Assembly: GCF_025336485.1 (NCBI RefSeq)
Contig: NZ_JAODAB010000008.1
Span: 124,001-188,000 of the forward strand
DNA from: Pseudomonas citri
Lineage (GTDB): Bacteria; Pseudomonadota; Gammaproteobacteria; Pseudomonadales; Pseudomonadaceae
Reading direction: 5' to 3'
DNA: 64,000 nt
Shown here: one piece after another, positions 17,879 to 27,341 of the stretch
Position numbering within the stretch: position 1 is the first letter of the stretch
Layout of the letters: each line of letters opens with the position of its first letter
The notes under the pieces: model-generated
What the model was told of the DNA's origin: nothing
The model's database searches: none
Seen by the model: only the letters and a program-made list of their open reading frames with translations
Made by a program: the position numbers and the translations under genes

Positions 17879-19597
17879 TTAGTTGCTCTTTGTCGCCTCG
17901 TCGTTCAATGCAGCACTTTGCAACGCTTTTCGCGCCTGTTGCTTGCGCAGCAACTGCCAATGGGACAGCACCGTCCGGGGGGCCCACATCTGGGGTTCGG
18001 AGGCTTCGAAATTGTCCGCTTGTTCGCGCTCGGCCACGATGCCCTTGGCCCGTTTGAAGGCTTGTTCCAGGTCGTCGGTCTGGTTCAGCGCCTGGGCGAA
18101 CAGGGCGTCGCCAAAGTAGGTGAAGTTGGCTTCCTCGGAGCAGCCGAAGGACACCCGGTCGGCCCGCGACGCGGTCATGACCAGCGTGCGTTCATCCTTG
18201 AGCATCGGGATGAAACCACCGGAATAGCACGCTGAAATCACCACGATCTTGTCACGGTTCTTCAGCGGCTCCAGCACGGCGGCCAGTTCGTCGGCGGGCA
18301 AGTCGGCCAGTTCCATGCGCGGCTGGTCGAGCACCAGTTCGTGGTCGCTGGTGCCGTGGCTGGTCAGGTAGATGAAGATCAGGTCTTCCGGGCCGCTGCG
18401 CTCGGCCAGGGTCGCGACGGCGCGGCGCAGGGTTTCGCGGCTGGCCATGGGCCGGTCACCGAGGTGATCGCGGTGGTTCACCAGGCGGATCTGGCCGAAC
18501 GCACCGAAACGGCTGGCGAGCATGTTGGAGACATAGTCGGACTCGCGCAGGAATACGCTTTGTTTGCCATCGCCACCCAAGGTCAGGCTGTACAGCTCGA
18601 TGGCCGGCGTGGAGGCCGGGACATTGGCCAGGGCGTCGTCGAGCAGACGACCCTGGGCCAGCAGGCCCAGTTCAAGCACGTCCGGCAGCAACTTGCCGTC
18701 GGCGTCGCGCACCCGTTGGCCGTTGGCCCAGGTGCCGCTTTGTACCGTGCCGTCGGCCAGCGCCAGGGTGCCGTGGCCGTGGTAGCTGTCGTTTTCGAAT
18801 TCGCCGATGTAGAAGCTGCCATCGGGCAGGTTCAGGCGGCCCTGGCCGGTGAAGCGCCATTCGTTGAATTGCCCCCGGTAATGGCTGCCGTCGGCGCCGA
18901 TCAGTTCGCCCTTGCCGGTCAGTGCGCCTTCCTTGAACTGGCCGATCCAGACATCGCCGTCGGCATTTTCGTAGCGGCCGCGACCGTTGAGCTGGTTGTC
19001 CTTGAAACCACCGATGTAGACGTCGCCGTCGGTGCTGTTGAAGGTGCCCTTGCCCTGCAGTTGCCCGTCGACGAAGTGGCCGGTGAACTGGTTGCCGCTG
19101 GCATCGAAGCGCTGGCCTTCGCCATTGGGCTTGCCGTTGGCGAAGGGGCCCTGGTATTGGCTGCCGTCATCGAGTTCCAGGCGACCGAGGCCGGCGTACC
19201 GGTCGGCCTTGAACTCGCCCCGGTAGGTCATGCCGTTTTCCTTGAGCGTCCCTTCACCGTCCCGCCGGCCCTGCTTGAAGCCACCGGTGTAGCTGCTGTT
19301 CGGTGTGGTGAGGCTACCCTGGCCATCGAACAGGCCGCGCTGGAATTGCCCGCGATAGATCTCGCCGTTACTGCCGCGCCATTCCCCGGTGCCGTGCCAC
19401 TGGCCCTGGTCGAACTGCCCGGCGTACCAACTGCCGTTGGGGTAGTCGACGCGCCCCTGGCCTTGCAGCAGGCCATTGACCAGGTCGCCGCGATAGCGGC
19501 CACCGTCGGGCAGGCGTGCGTCGGGTGGCAGGAACGATTCGCCGTCGCCGCAGGCGGTCAGCAACACAATCAAGGTCAGGGGAACGAGTAAGCGCAT
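17879..19597 (-). CDS. MORN-repeat lipoprotein with a C13 (legumain-like) peptidase domain
   Basis: 572 residues. A lipoprotein signal with lipobox LTAC (Cys16) is followed by about eleven MORN repeats of 23 residues (about 33-297; pattern Y-x-G-x-F-x-x-G-x-x-x-G-x-G). Then comes a caspase-fold domain (about 335-545) with His414 in YLTSHGT and Cys457 in ISACYSGG, the His-Cys dyad and flanking hydrophobic strands of clan CD peptidases of family C13. It is presumably anchored in the outer membrane or facing the periplasm. MORN repeats bind lipids or partners in eukaryotes and in some bacterial proteins. I know of no defined bacterial role for this pairing; the gene belongs to a pseudomonad-conserved block. 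Transcribed with the NAD(P)-binding gene. Confidence 0.88.
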   Translation of the reverse strand: MRLLVPLTLIVLLTACGDGESFLPPDARLPDGGRYRGDLVNGLLQGQGRVDYPNGSWYAGQFDQGQWHGTGEWRGSNGEIYRGQFQRGLFDGQGSLTTPNSSYTGGFKQGRRDGEGTLKENGMTYRGEFKADRYAGLGRLELDDGSQYQGPFANGKPNGEGQRFDASGNQFTGHFVDGQLQGKGTFNSTDGDVYIGGFKDNQLNGRGRYENADGDVWIGQFKEGALTGKGELIGADGSHYRGQFNEWRFTGQGRLNLPDGSFYIGEFENDSYHGHGTLALADGTVQSGTWANGQRVRDADGKLLPDVLELGLLAQGRLLDDALANVPASTPAIELYSLTLGGDGKQSVFLRESDYVSNMLASRFGAFGQIRLVNHRDHLGDRPMASRETLRRAVATLAERSGPEDLIFIYLTSHGTSDHELVLDQPRMELADLPADELAAVLEPLKNRDKIVVISACYSGGFIPMLKDERTLVMTASRADRVSFGCSEEANFTYFGDALFAQALNQTDDLEQAFKRAKGIVAEREQADNFEASEPQMWAPRTVLSHWQLLRKQQARKALQSAALNDEATKSN

Positions 19598-19699
19598 AAC
19601 GGGATCCAGGTCATCAGGCCACGAGTATGCCGCAGCTATGCCCCCTGGATATAGAGAGGCGATGCGAAACGGCCTGAGCGGTTTCGCGACCGCGAAGGT

Positions 19700-20155
19700 T
19701 TACACGAAGCAGAGCGACAACGGCTCGGCGATGTAGGCCGGTTTGTCCGAACCTTCGATTTCCAGGGTGGCGGTAGCCTTGAGCAGCCATTGGCCGGGTT
19801 TCTTTTCGGTGACATCCACCAATTCGACCTTGAGCCGTACCTTGGAATCGACTTTCACCGGCTGGATGAAGCGCACGCTGTCCAGGCCGTAGTTGACGAC
19901 CATCTTCACGCCCTCTGGCAGGATCAGGATGTCTTCCATCAGTTTGGGCATCAGCGACAGCGACAGGAAACCGTGGGCGATGGTGCTGCCGAACGGGGTT
20001 TTCGCGGCCTTGACCGGGTCGACGTGGATGAACTGAAAGTCCCCCGTGGCTTCGGCGAACAGGTTGATGCGCTCCTGATCGATGGTGAGCCAGTCGGAAC
20101 ATCCAAGTTCCTTGCCGACATAATCTTTGAGCGCTGCAACGGGAACGTAGGGCAT
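19700..20155 (-). CDS. MaoC-like (R)-specific enoyl-CoA hydratase
   Basis: 151 residues, starting MPYVPVAALKDYVG at about 20155 behind GGAGAG; an in-frame ATG at 20236 would add 27 unconvincing residues. The hot-dog fold hydratase motif is seen: ATGDFQFIHVDPVKA holds the Asp and His of the active site, followed by AHGFLSLSL. Such enzymes hydrate trans-2-enoyl-CoA to (R)-3-hydroxyacyl-CoA or act as related dehydratases. It stands alone, divergent from the CidA-like gene. Confidence 0.85.
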   Translation of the reverse strand: MPYVPVAALKDYVGKELGCSDWLTIDQERINLFAEATGDFQFIHVDPVKAAKTPFGSTIAHGFLSLSLMPKLMEDILILPEGVKMVVNYGLDSVRFIQPVKVDSKVRLKVELVDVTEKKPGQWLLKATATLEIEGSDKPAYIAEPLSLCFV

Positions 20156-20345
20156 CGAAACTCTCCTTGGTTCATCGGTACTGTCTTTTTTGGGTGCGGG
20201 GTTCTTTGCCCCGAAAGATCCACTGTAGATCAACATGGCGGGCGAAGAAGGTCACCGACCATGCTTTTTACGAATGCCGCCCCATAGCGTGGGCATGCTT
20301 ATAATGCTGGCGCATTCATGGGGGCTGTTGCGGGGGAGAGCGCGA

Positions 20346-20708
20346 ATGTTGCTACGGGGCCTGACCTGGCTGGTGCTGTTTCAATTGCTTGGCACTGCGA
20401 TCAATCATTTGTTCCTGCCGGTGTTGCCGGGGCCGATCGTGGGCCTGTTGCTGTTGCTGGGTTACCTGATCATGCGCGGCGAGGTGAGCGAGCCGTTGAG
20501 CCAGGCCGCCGCCAGCCTGTTGCGCTACCTGCCGTTGCTGCTGGTGCCACCGGCGGTGGGGGTGATGGTCTATGCCCGGGCTATCGCCGCCGATTTCTGG
20601 GCCATCGTTGGCGCGCTGACACTGTCCCTGGTCCTGTCCGTGGCATTGACGGGGTTGCTGATGCAGCGCCTGGCCCGGCGTCACGCCGCACCGGAGGACA
20701 GCCAATGA
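20346..20708 (+). CDS. CidA/LrgA-family membrane protein
   Basis: 120 residues from the ATG at 20346, chosen because GGGGGAG sits 8 bases upstream; ATGs at 20295 and 20304 lack a site. Four hydrophobic segments and the signature LPVLPGPIVGLLLLLGYL with the later LLLVPPAVGVM identify the holin-like CidA/LrgA family. With its LrgB partner it has been tied to control of murein hydrolase export, lysis and metabolite transport. The stop overlaps the partner's start. Confidence 0.9.
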   Translation: MLLRGLTWLVLFQLLGTAINHLFLPVLPGPIVGLLLLLGYLIMRGEVSEPLSQAAASLLRYLPLLLVPPAVGVMVYARAIAADFWAIVGALTLSLVLSVALTGLLMQRLARRHAAPEDSQ

Positions 20709-21421
20709 TGTTCGATTGGCAGGGCGCCTGGGCTTCGGTGATCCATCATCCGCTGTTCGGCATCGGCATTACCCTGGGCGCCTATCAACTGGTGCTGGCG
20801 GCATTCGAAAAGACTCGCTGGGTGTTCCTGCAACCGGTGCTGATGTCGATGGTGCTGTTGATCGGCGTGCTGCTGTTGTGCGGCATCGGCTACGCCGAAT
20901 ACCGCAAGAGCACCGAGATCCTCAGCATTCTGCTGGGCCCGGCCACGGTGGCCCTGGCGGTGCCGCTGTATTTGAACCTGCGGCGGATCCGGCAGTTGTT
21001 CTGGCCGATTTTTACTACGCTGGTGATAGCTGGGGTGTTTGCCACCGGTTCTGCGGTGGCGCTGGGCTGGAGTCTTGGCGCCGATCACATGATCCTGATG
21101 ACCATGGCGCCCAAGTCGGTGACCTCGCCGATCGCCATGTTGGTAGCCGAGCAGATCGGCGGCGTAGCGGCCCTGGCGGCGGTGTTCGTGTTGATTACCG
21201 GTGTGCTCGGGGCGATCCTCGGCCCGAGCATCCTGACGAAGCTCGGGGTCCGTAGCCCTGAGGCGCGGGGCATGGCCCTGGGCTTGACCGCGCATGCCGT
21301 GGGGACATCCGTGGCGTTGCAGGAAAGTGAGGAAACGGGCGCCTTTGCGGCGCTGGCGATGAGTCTGATGGGTGTGGCCACGGCGGTGCTATTGCCGTTG
21401 GTGGTGTCGATGACGGTTTAA
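20705..21421 (+). CDS. LrgB/CidB-family membrane protein
   Basis: 238 residues; the first of two tandem ATGs (20705) overlaps the preceding stop. About seven membrane segments. The family hallmark is the C-terminal AHAVGTSVALQESEETGAFAALAMSL, preceded by MAPKSVTSPIAM. Partner of the CidA-like protein, acting in the inner membrane. The pair is followed after 10 bp by the LON-domain gene, which may share the message. Confidence 0.92.
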   Translation: MMFDWQGAWASVIHHPLFGIGITLGAYQLVLAAFEKTRWVFLQPVLMSMVLLIGVLLLCGIGYAEYRKSTEILSILLGPATVALAVPLYLNLRRIRQLFWPIFTTLVIAGVFATGSAVALGWSLGADHMILMTMAPKSVTSPIAMLVAEQIGGVAALAAVFVLITGVLGAILGPSILTKLGVRSPEARGMALGLTAHAVGTSVALQESEETGAFAALAMSLMGVATAVLLPLVVSMTV

Positions 21422-21431
21422 GGACGTGTTT

Positions 21432-22022
21432 ATGAGCTTGCCGCTTTTCCCGTTAAACACCGTGCTGTTCCCCGGTTGCATCCTCGATCTGCAGATTTTC
21501 GAGGCGCGTTACCTCGACATGATCGGACGCTGCATGAAAAAGGGCGAAGGGTTTGGCGTGGTGTGCATCCTTGAGGGCGAGGAGGTCGGCCTCGCGCCCG
21601 ACGGCTATGCCCGGGTCGGCTGTGAAGCGCTGATCACCGACTTCTCCCAGCAGGGCAATGGCCTGCTGGGGATCCGCGTGCAGGGCGCCCGGCGCTTTAT
21701 CGTGCATGACAGCCATGTCCAGCCGGACCAGTTGACGGTCGCCGAGGTGGAGTGGCTGGAAGAGGAGCCGGAGCAACCGTTGCAGGATGAGGATGCGGAC
21801 TTGGTGGCGCTGCTGCAGGCCTTGGCCGAGCATCCGATGGTCGAGGCATTGAACATGGGCACCGAGGCGACTGGCCAGCAATCACTGGCCAACCAACTCG
21901 CCTATCTGCTGCCGTTCAAGGAACTGGACAAGATCGAGCTGCTGCAACTCGACGATCCACAGCAGCGCCTGGATGCGATCCAGGCCTTGCTCGATGAGTT
22001 GCAAGGGGAACTGTTCGCCTGA
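21432..22022 (+). CDS. LON substrate-binding-domain protein (no protease domain)
   Basis: 196 residues from the ATG at 21432 with AGGA upstream (a GTG six bases earlier is in frame). The start LPLFPLNTVLFPG and the following EARYLDM match the N-terminal domain of Lon proteases. There is no AAA+ or Ser-Lys protease part, so this is the free-standing form common in proteobacteria, of unproven function. Close behind lrgB and convergent with the DedA-PAP2 gene. Confidence 0.88.
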   Translation: MSLPLFPLNTVLFPGCILDLQIFEARYLDMIGRCMKKGEGFGVVCILEGEEVGLAPDGYARVGCEALITDFSQQGNGLLGIRVQGARRFIVHDSHVQPDQLTVAEVEWLEEEPEQPLQDEDADLVALLQALAEHPMVEALNMGTEATGQQSLANQLAYLLPFKELDKIELLQLDDPQQRLDAIQALLDELQGELFA

Positions 22023-22073
22023 CGCCACTCATACTCACTGAACAACCCTGCCCCCGTGGAGGCAGGACGGCGT

Positions 22074-23390
22074 TCAATAGGCATACCGCAACATCGCATG
22101 GGGCAAATGCCGCAGTGCGAAGAAGCTGAACGTCGCCACCAGCGCCGGCAGGATCAGCCACCAGATTTTCGGCGACATCGCCTGCAACGGTGCCTGGCGT
22201 TGGCTCAGCCACAGGGCGGCGGCGCAAACGCTGGCGGCGAGCATGGCGCCGGCGAGGACGTCGCTGGGCCAATGCACTCCCAGGTACACCCGCGACAACG
22301 CGATGGTCAGCGCCGGCAGGCAGCCCAGCAGCAGCCAGGTCAGGCGCAGGCGCGGTGGTTGGCCGCGACCGGCCAGCACGGCGAGGGCCAGGAACAGGGC
22401 GAAGGCGCCGGAGGCATGGCCGCTGGGCATGCTGTAGCTGCTCAGCGGGTCGGTCAGTATTTCCGGGCGCACCCGGGCGAAGAAGTGCTTGCTGGCGGTG
22501 TTGGCGAGGGCCGTGAACAGCATCGTGCCGCCGGCGAAGAGCGCCGGGCGCCACTGGCGTGCCAGCAACAGCAGCGCGGTCACCAGTGCGCAGATCACCA
22601 GCATGTTGCGAAATTCGCCGATCAGCGTGAACGTCACGGCGATTTCATCCAGTGCCGGGCTGCGGTGCTCCTGGACCAGCGCCATCAGGCCCTGGTCGAA
22701 CGCCGTCAAATAACGAAAACCGCTGAACAGGCCGATCAGGATCACCAGGCCCAGGCCGGCAATCAACGCCGTGGCGTGTCGATGGCGACGCAGGCTGCTG
22801 TTGACGCTCAGGCCGATCATCACCGCGATGCTGCCGATCACCACACCGGCCTGTGGCCAGAAACCCTCGGGCAGTGGCAGGCGAAACGCCGCCCCGGTGG
22901 CCCAACCCGGCAGCAGGTAGGCCACGCTCCAGCCTGTCGCGGCCAGCAGGCTGACGGCGGCGAAGCGCGGGAACGGCATGTCGCACATCCCGGCCACCAT
23001 CGGCAGCATCGGTCTGAGTGGGCCGATGAAGCGACCCACCAGCAGGCTGGCGATGCCGTAGCGCTGGAAATAATTCTCCGCCGCGCTCATCCATTCCGGG
23101 TGATGCCGCAACCCCGGCAAGCGGCGAATGTTCTGGTGGAAATGCCGACCCAGGAAGTACGACGCCATGTCCCCCAACAACCCGCCGAGCAGGCCCAGCA
23201 GCAGCGTCTCGCCCAAGGGCAACGCACCGCTGCCGGCCATGACCGTCACAGCAAACAGCAACACGGTGCCCGGCACGATCAAGCCGACGATGGCCAGGCA
23301 TTCTGTGCAGGCCACGATAAACACGGCTATCGCCAGCCATTGCGGGTTCACGGTCAGCCAGGCGGTGATGCTATCGAGCCATGGGCCCAT
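22074..23390 (-). CDS. DedA-PAP2 fusion membrane phosphatase
   Basis: 438 residues. The first 190 form a DedA domain (PGTVLLFAVTVMAG; GRFIGPLRPMLPMVAGM). After a linker, residues about 225-410 form a PAP2 phosphatase with KHFFARVRP, PSGHASG and SRVYLGVHWPSD, the three motifs holding the catalytic histidines. PAP2 enzymes of this type dephosphorylate lipid pyrophosphates such as undecaprenyl pyrophosphate; DedA members can move lipid phosphates across the membrane. Joining the two suggests dephosphorylation and flipping by one protein, which is inference. Confidence 0.9.
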   Translation of the reverse strand: MGPWLDSITAWLTVNPQWLAIAVFIVACTECLAIVGLIVPGTVLLFAVTVMAGSGALPLGETLLLGLLGGLLGDMASYFLGRHFHQNIRRLPGLRHHPEWMSAAENYFQRYGIASLLVGRFIGPLRPMLPMVAGMCDMPFPRFAAVSLLAATGWSVAYLLPGWATGAAFRLPLPEGFWPQAGVVIGSIAVMIGLSVNSSLRRHRHATALIAGLGLVILIGLFSGFRYLTAFDQGLMALVQEHRSPALDEIAVTFTLIGEFRNMLVICALVTALLLLARQWRPALFAGGTMLFTALANTASKHFFARVRPEILTDPLSSYSMPSGHASGAFALFLALAVLAGRGQPPRLRLTWLLLGCLPALTIALSRVYLGVHWPSDVLAGAMLAASVCAAALWLSQRQAPLQAMSPKIWWLILPALVATFSFFALRHLPHAMLRYAY

Positions 23391-23453
23391 AAGGACAACT
23401 CCATTGAATAATGAGCGGTACGCAATCTTTGCTGTGGGGGACGCGGTATTTCA

Positions 23454-24134
23454 TCAGGGCAGCAAAAAATAATCACGGCCTTCGACCTGTCCGCGGCGCA
23501 AGGGGTTGCGGGTGCACCAGGGGGCGTAGGCGGCGTCGACGAAGCGATAGGGCAGGTGCTCGTCGCGCCCCTGGGGAATGCCCAGGCGGGTGGTCTGGAT
23601 CACATTGACTGTCGGTACGCCCATGTCCTCCACCAACAGGCGTTCGGGGTCGAAGCGCTTGGCGTCCCACTCTGGCACTTTCAGCCCCAGGGCCTTGCAC
23701 AGCAGGGTCTGGCCGGCACAGAGTTTTTGCGGCGTGCGTGGCCGGCCTTGGGCGTCGGGGTTGTTCCGCAGCATCTGCGCCAGGCTCTGGGGGCCGCTTA
23801 GGGTATCGACCCAGGGGTAGGCCGATTTGATCAGCACGGCATTGCCCGGCCCTTGGGCGCTGAAGTTCAGCGAATCGCCGCCACGGGCGTAGTACATATA
23901 GATGTGGCCGCCGTCGAGGAACAAGGCCTTGCGTTTTTCCGTGTAGCCCAGGGAGGCGTGGCTGCCCTTTTCGGCGAAGTAATACGCTTCGGTCTCGATG
24001 ATCCGCGCGCTGAGCCACAGGCCATTGACCTTGTGGCGGATGACCTTGCCCAGCAGGTCCTGGGCCAGCACTTGTGCGTCGCGGTCAAAAAAGGCATGGG
24101 GCAGGGCGTTTGGCGGACAGGGCGAATCAGTCAT
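23454..24134 (-). CDS. mpg: DNA-3-methyladenine glycosylase (AAG/MPG family)
   Basis: 226 residues from the ATG at 24134; the reading frame continues upstream but without protein character. Motifs of the AAG family are LLGKVIRH, RIIETEAYY (with the catalytic glutamate) and YMYYARGGDSLNF, then the conserved GPG-N-A-V-L-I-K-S. The enzyme removes alkylated purines from DNA in base excision repair. Single gene, divergent from proA. Confidence 0.93.
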   Translation of the reverse strand: MTDSPCPPNALPHAFFDRDAQVLAQDLLGKVIRHKVNGLWLSARIIETEAYYFAEKGSHASLGYTEKRKALFLDGGHIYMYYARGGDSLNFSAQGPGNAVLIKSAYPWVDTLSGPQSLAQMLRNNPDAQGRPRTPQKLCAGQTLLCKALGLKVPEWDAKRFDPERLLVEDMGVPTVNVIQTTRLGIPQGRDEHLPYRFVDAAYAPWCTRNPLRRGQVEGRDYFLLP

Positions 24135-24321
24135 GGTCGATAGGCGGAGTGAGGCCAAAGGAAGCGCGATGATAGCAATGGATTGCTTAATCGCCGCTGA
24201 ACATCGGATATTTCTGTAGGTTTTGCGCCTCCGCCGGTCACCGCTGTGAGTCCATGCTGTTAGTCGAGGGAGACGACAGCTATAATCTGCCGCTTTCCTC
24301 ACTGCCAAGACCTCACAGACC

Positions 24322-25593
24322 ATGACTGAGTCCGTTCTTGACTACATGACCCGCCTGGGTCGCGCCGCCCGCGAAGCGTCGCGCATCATCGGCCGTGCCA
24401 GCACCGCGCAGAAAAACCGCGCCCTGCAGGCCGCCGCCAATGCGCTGGACGCCGCTCGCGCCGAGCTGTCCGCCGCCAACGAGCTGGACCTGGCCGCCGG
24501 CCGGGTCAACGGGCTCGAGCCGGCCATGCTCGAACGCCTGGCGCTGACCCCGGCCCGCATCGACGGCATGATCGTCGGCCTGCGCCAGGTCGCGGCACTG
24601 CCGGACCCGGTCGGGGCGATCCGCGACATGAGCTACCGGCCATCGGGCATCCAGGTCGGCAAGATGCGCGTGCCCCTGGGCGTGGTAGGGATCATCTACG
24701 AGTCGCGGCCCAACGTGACCATCGACGCCGCGAGCCTGTGCCTGAAGTCCGGCAACGCAACCATCCTGCGCGGCGGTTCCGAGGCGATTCATTCCAACCG
24801 TGCCATCGCTGCCTGCATTCAGCGCGGCCTGGCCGAGGCCGGTCTGCCGGCTGCCGTGGTGCAAGTGGTGGAAACCACTGACCGTGCCGCCGTGGGTGCA
24901 CTGATCAGCATGCCCGAGTTCGTCGATGTCATCGTGCCGCGCGGTGGCAAGGGCCTGATCGAGCGGGTCAGCCGCGACGCCCGTGTACCGGTGATCAAGC
25001 ACCTGGACGGCATCTGTCACGTCTACGTCAGCGCCCACGCCGACCTGCCCAAGGCCCAGCGCATCGCCTTCAACGCCAAGACCTACCGTTACGGCATCTG
25101 CGGCGCGATGGAAACCCTGCTGGTGGACCAGGCTGTTGCCGCGCAATTTTTGCCGGCGATGGCGGCCCAGTTCCGCGAAAAAGGCGTCGAGCTGCGCGGT
25201 TGCGAGCGCACCCGGGCGATCATCGAGGCCGTGGAAGCGAGCGAAGCGGACTGGGACACCGAATACCTGGCGCCGATTTTGTCGATTCGCGTGGTCGATG
25301 GGCTGGACGAGGCCATCGAGCACATCAACCGCCATGGCTCCCATCACACCGACGCCATCGTCAGTGAGCACCAGGGCGAAACCCGGCGTTTCGTGGCCGA
25401 GGTGGACTCGGCCTCGGTGATGATCAACACCCCGACCTGCTTTGCCGACGGTTTCGAATACGGTTTGGGTGCCGAGATCGGCATTTCTACTGATAAGCTG
25501 CACGCCCGCGGCCCGGTGGGCCTCGAAGGCCTGACTTGCGAGAAGTACATCGTGGTCGGTGACGGCCAGTTGCGTGGACAGGAGCCAGCCTGA
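24322..25593 (+). CDS. proA: Gamma-glutamyl phosphate reductase
   Basis: 423 residues, the normal ProA length. It reduces glutamyl-5-phosphate with NADPH in proline synthesis. [21 protein letters not shown] and the GGSEAIHSN loop bind the cofactor; the active-site cysteine lies in [12 protein letters not shown]. First gene of the long rightward run; nadD follows 28 bp later. Confidence 0.97.
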   Translation: MTESVLDYMTRLGRAAREASRIIGRASTAQKNRALQAAANALDAARAELSAANELDLAAGRVNGLEPAMLERLALTPARIDGMIVGLRQVAALPDPVGAIRDMSYRPSGIQVGKMRVPLGVVGIIYESRPNVTIDAASLCLKSGNATILRGGSEAIHSNRAIAACIQRGLAEAGLPAAVVQVVETTDRAAVGALISMPEFVDVIVPRGGKGLIERVSRDARVPVIKHLDGICHVYVSAHADLPKAQRIAFNAKTYRYGICGAMETLLVDQAVAAQFLPAMAAQFREKGVELRGCERTRAIIEAVEASEADWDTEYLAPILSIRVVDGLDEAIEHINRHGSHHTDAIVSEHQGETRRFVAEVDSASVMINTPTCFADGFEYGLGAEIGISTDKLHARGPVGLEGLTCEKYIVVGDGQLRGQEPA

Positions 25594-25621
25594 CTTGGGC
25601 GACCTCGACCCGGCGCCCGTG

Positions 25622-26290
25622 ATGACGCCCTCTGTGACGACGACCGCGCCAAGACGCATCGGTATCCTGGGCGGCACGTTCGACCCGGTGCACATCGGCC
25701 ATTTGCGCGGAGCGCTGGAAGTCGCCGACGCCCTGGCCCTCGATGAGCTGCGCCTGGTGCCCAGCGCCCGGCCGCCGCACCGGGATGCGCCGCAGGTGTC
25801 GGCGCAGGACCGCCTGGCGATGGTCGAGTGCGCGGTGGCCGGTGTGGCGCCGTTGCTGGTGGACGCCCGTGAATTGCAGCGGGACAAACCGTCCTACAGC
25901 ATAGACACCCTGGAGTTGATGCGCGCCGAACTGGCCGTGGATGCCCAGGTTTTCCTGCTTCTGGGCTGGGACGCATTTTGCGGCCTGCCCACTTGGCACC
26001 GCTGGGAAGAGTTGCTCCAGCATTGCCACATCCTGGTGCTGCAACGCCCGGATGCCGACAGCGAGCCGCCGGATGCCTTGCGCAACCTGCTGGCGGCCCG
26101 CTCGGTGAGCGACCCGCTGGCCCTGAAAGGGCCGAGCGGACAGATTGCATTCGTCTGGCAGACGCCGCTCGCGGTATCCGCCACCCAGATCCGTCAACTG
26201 CTGGCCAGCGGTAAGTCGGTACGTTTCCTGGTGCCCGACGCGGTCCTGGCCTACATCGATGCGCACGGGCTGTACCGTGCGTCGAACTGA
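25622..26290 (+). CDS. nadD: Nicotinate-nucleotide adenylyltransferase
   Basis: 222 residues from the ATG at 25622; GTG at 25619 and TTG at 25595 are in-frame alternatives. [12 protein letters not shown] carries the HxGH nucleotidyl-transferase site, and SATQIRQLL near the C-terminus corresponds to the ISSTxIR motif. It makes deamido-NAD from nicotinate mononucleotide and ATP. The N-terminus has about eight extra residues before the RIGILGG core. Confidence 0.95.
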   Translation: MTPSVTTTAPRRIGILGGTFDPVHIGHLRGALEVADALALDELRLVPSARPPHRDAPQVSAQDRLAMVECAVAGVAPLLVDARELQRDKPSYSIDTLELMRAELAVDAQVFLLLGWDAFCGLPTWHRWEELLQHCHILVLQRPDADSEPPDALRNLLAARSVSDPLALKGPSGQIAFVWQTPLAVSATQIRQLLASGKSVRFLVPDAVLAYIDAHGLYRASN

Positions 26291-26359
26291 AAACGGCGCG
26301 CTTGAAGGTACGTGAATGCGTAGCGAAGCGCCCGAACATACGAGCAAAACGAGTTTTAT

Positions 26360-26854
26360 ATGACTGACAAAGACGTAAACAAAGTAAAGCGCAAGGGCAC
26401 GTTCAAGAGCGCCCCGCTGCCCGCTGAGGCCCCGACTGGTGTCGTGCTGGCCGGCGAGGAGCTGGTCAAGGTGGCCGTGGCGGCCCTGGAAGACGTCAAG
26501 GCCCAGGACATCCAGGTGATCGACGTTCGTGAAAAGCAGAGCATCACCGACTTCATGATCATCGCCACCGGTACGTCCAACCGCCAGATCAATGCGATGC
26601 TGGAGAAGGTCCGCGAAGTGGTGAAGGCCCGTGGCGTCAAGCCGCTGGGTGAAGAAGGCAAGGGCGAAAGCGACTGGGTCCTGCTGGATATGGACGACGT
26701 CATCGTGCACATGATGACCGCCTCGGCCCGCCAGTTCTACGACCTGGAGCGTCTGTGGGCCGGTGCCGAGCAGAGTCGTGCGGCGGATGCTCGCCACCAC
26801 AGCCCGGAAAACCCCCATGAGCACTTCACCAAGCTCAACAAAGACCAGCAATAA
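26360..26854 (+). CDS. rsfS: Ribosomal silencing factor RsfS
   Basis: 164 residues. The RsfS/YbeB core begins at about residue 34 (EELVKVAVAALEDVKAQDI) and has the conserved ITDFMIIATGTSNRQ and the DW-V-L-L-D-M-D-D-V-I-V-H stretch. RsfS binds L14 of the large subunit and blocks subunit joining in starvation. The first 33 residues are basic and low in complexity, an extension beyond the usual length of about 110 residues; a later start is possible but no better ribosome site is evident. Confidence 0.92.
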   Translation: MTDKDVNKVKRKGTFKSAPLPAEAPTGVVLAGEELVKVAVAALEDVKAQDIQVIDVREKQSITDFMIIATGTSNRQINAMLEKVREVVKARGVKPLGEEGKGESDWVLLDMDDVIVHMMTASARQFYDLERLWAGAEQSRAADARHHSPENPHEHFTKLNKDQQ

Positions 26855-26863
26855 GGGATCGCT

Positions 26864-27331
26864 GTGCGACTGCGCCTGATCGCCGTCGGTTCTCGCGTGC
26901 CCAAGTGGGTGGAAGAAGGCTGGCATGAATATGCCAAGCGTCTTCCCTCCGAGCTGGCCCTGGACCTGGTGGAAATTCCGCTCAATACCCGTGGCAAGAA
27001 CGCCGACGTGGCGCGTTTCATCCGCCAGGAAGGCGAAGCCATGCTGGCCAAGGTCGGGCCGAACGAGCGCATCGTCACCCTCGAAGTCCACGGCAAGCCC
27101 TGGAGCACCGAGCAATTGGCGGTGGAGCTCGATCGCTGGCGGTTGGATTCGCGCACGGTCAATTTCATGGTCGGCGGCCCGGAAGGGCTGGCGCCGGAAG
27201 TCTGTGCCCGAGCCGACCAGCGTTGGTCGTTGTCGCCGTTGACGCTGCCGCACCCACTGGTGCGGATCCTGATCGGCGAACAGCTGTATCGTGCCTGGAC
27301 AGTGCTGTCCGGGCACCCTTACCACAAGTAA
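26864..27331 (+). CDS. rlmH: 23S rRNA (pseudouridine1915-N3)-methyltransferase
   Basis: 155 residues from a GTG at 26864 with AAGGGA upstream. A SPOUT (knotted) methyltransferase: [13 protein letters not shown] is the S-adenosylmethionine loop and [18 protein letters not shown] the conserved C-terminal helix. It methylates pseudouridine 1915 in helix 69 of 23S rRNA. It lies 9 bp after rsfS and 10 bp before mrdA. Confidence 0.96.
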   Translation: MRLRLIAVGSRVPKWVEEGWHEYAKRLPSELALDLVEIPLNTRGKNADVARFIRQEGEAMLAKVGPNERIVTLEVHGKPWSTEQLAVELDRWRLDSRTVNFMVGGPEGLAPEVCARADQRWSLSPLTLPHPLVRILIGEQLYRAWTVLSGHPYHK

Positions 27332-27341
27332 TCCCGCCCCC

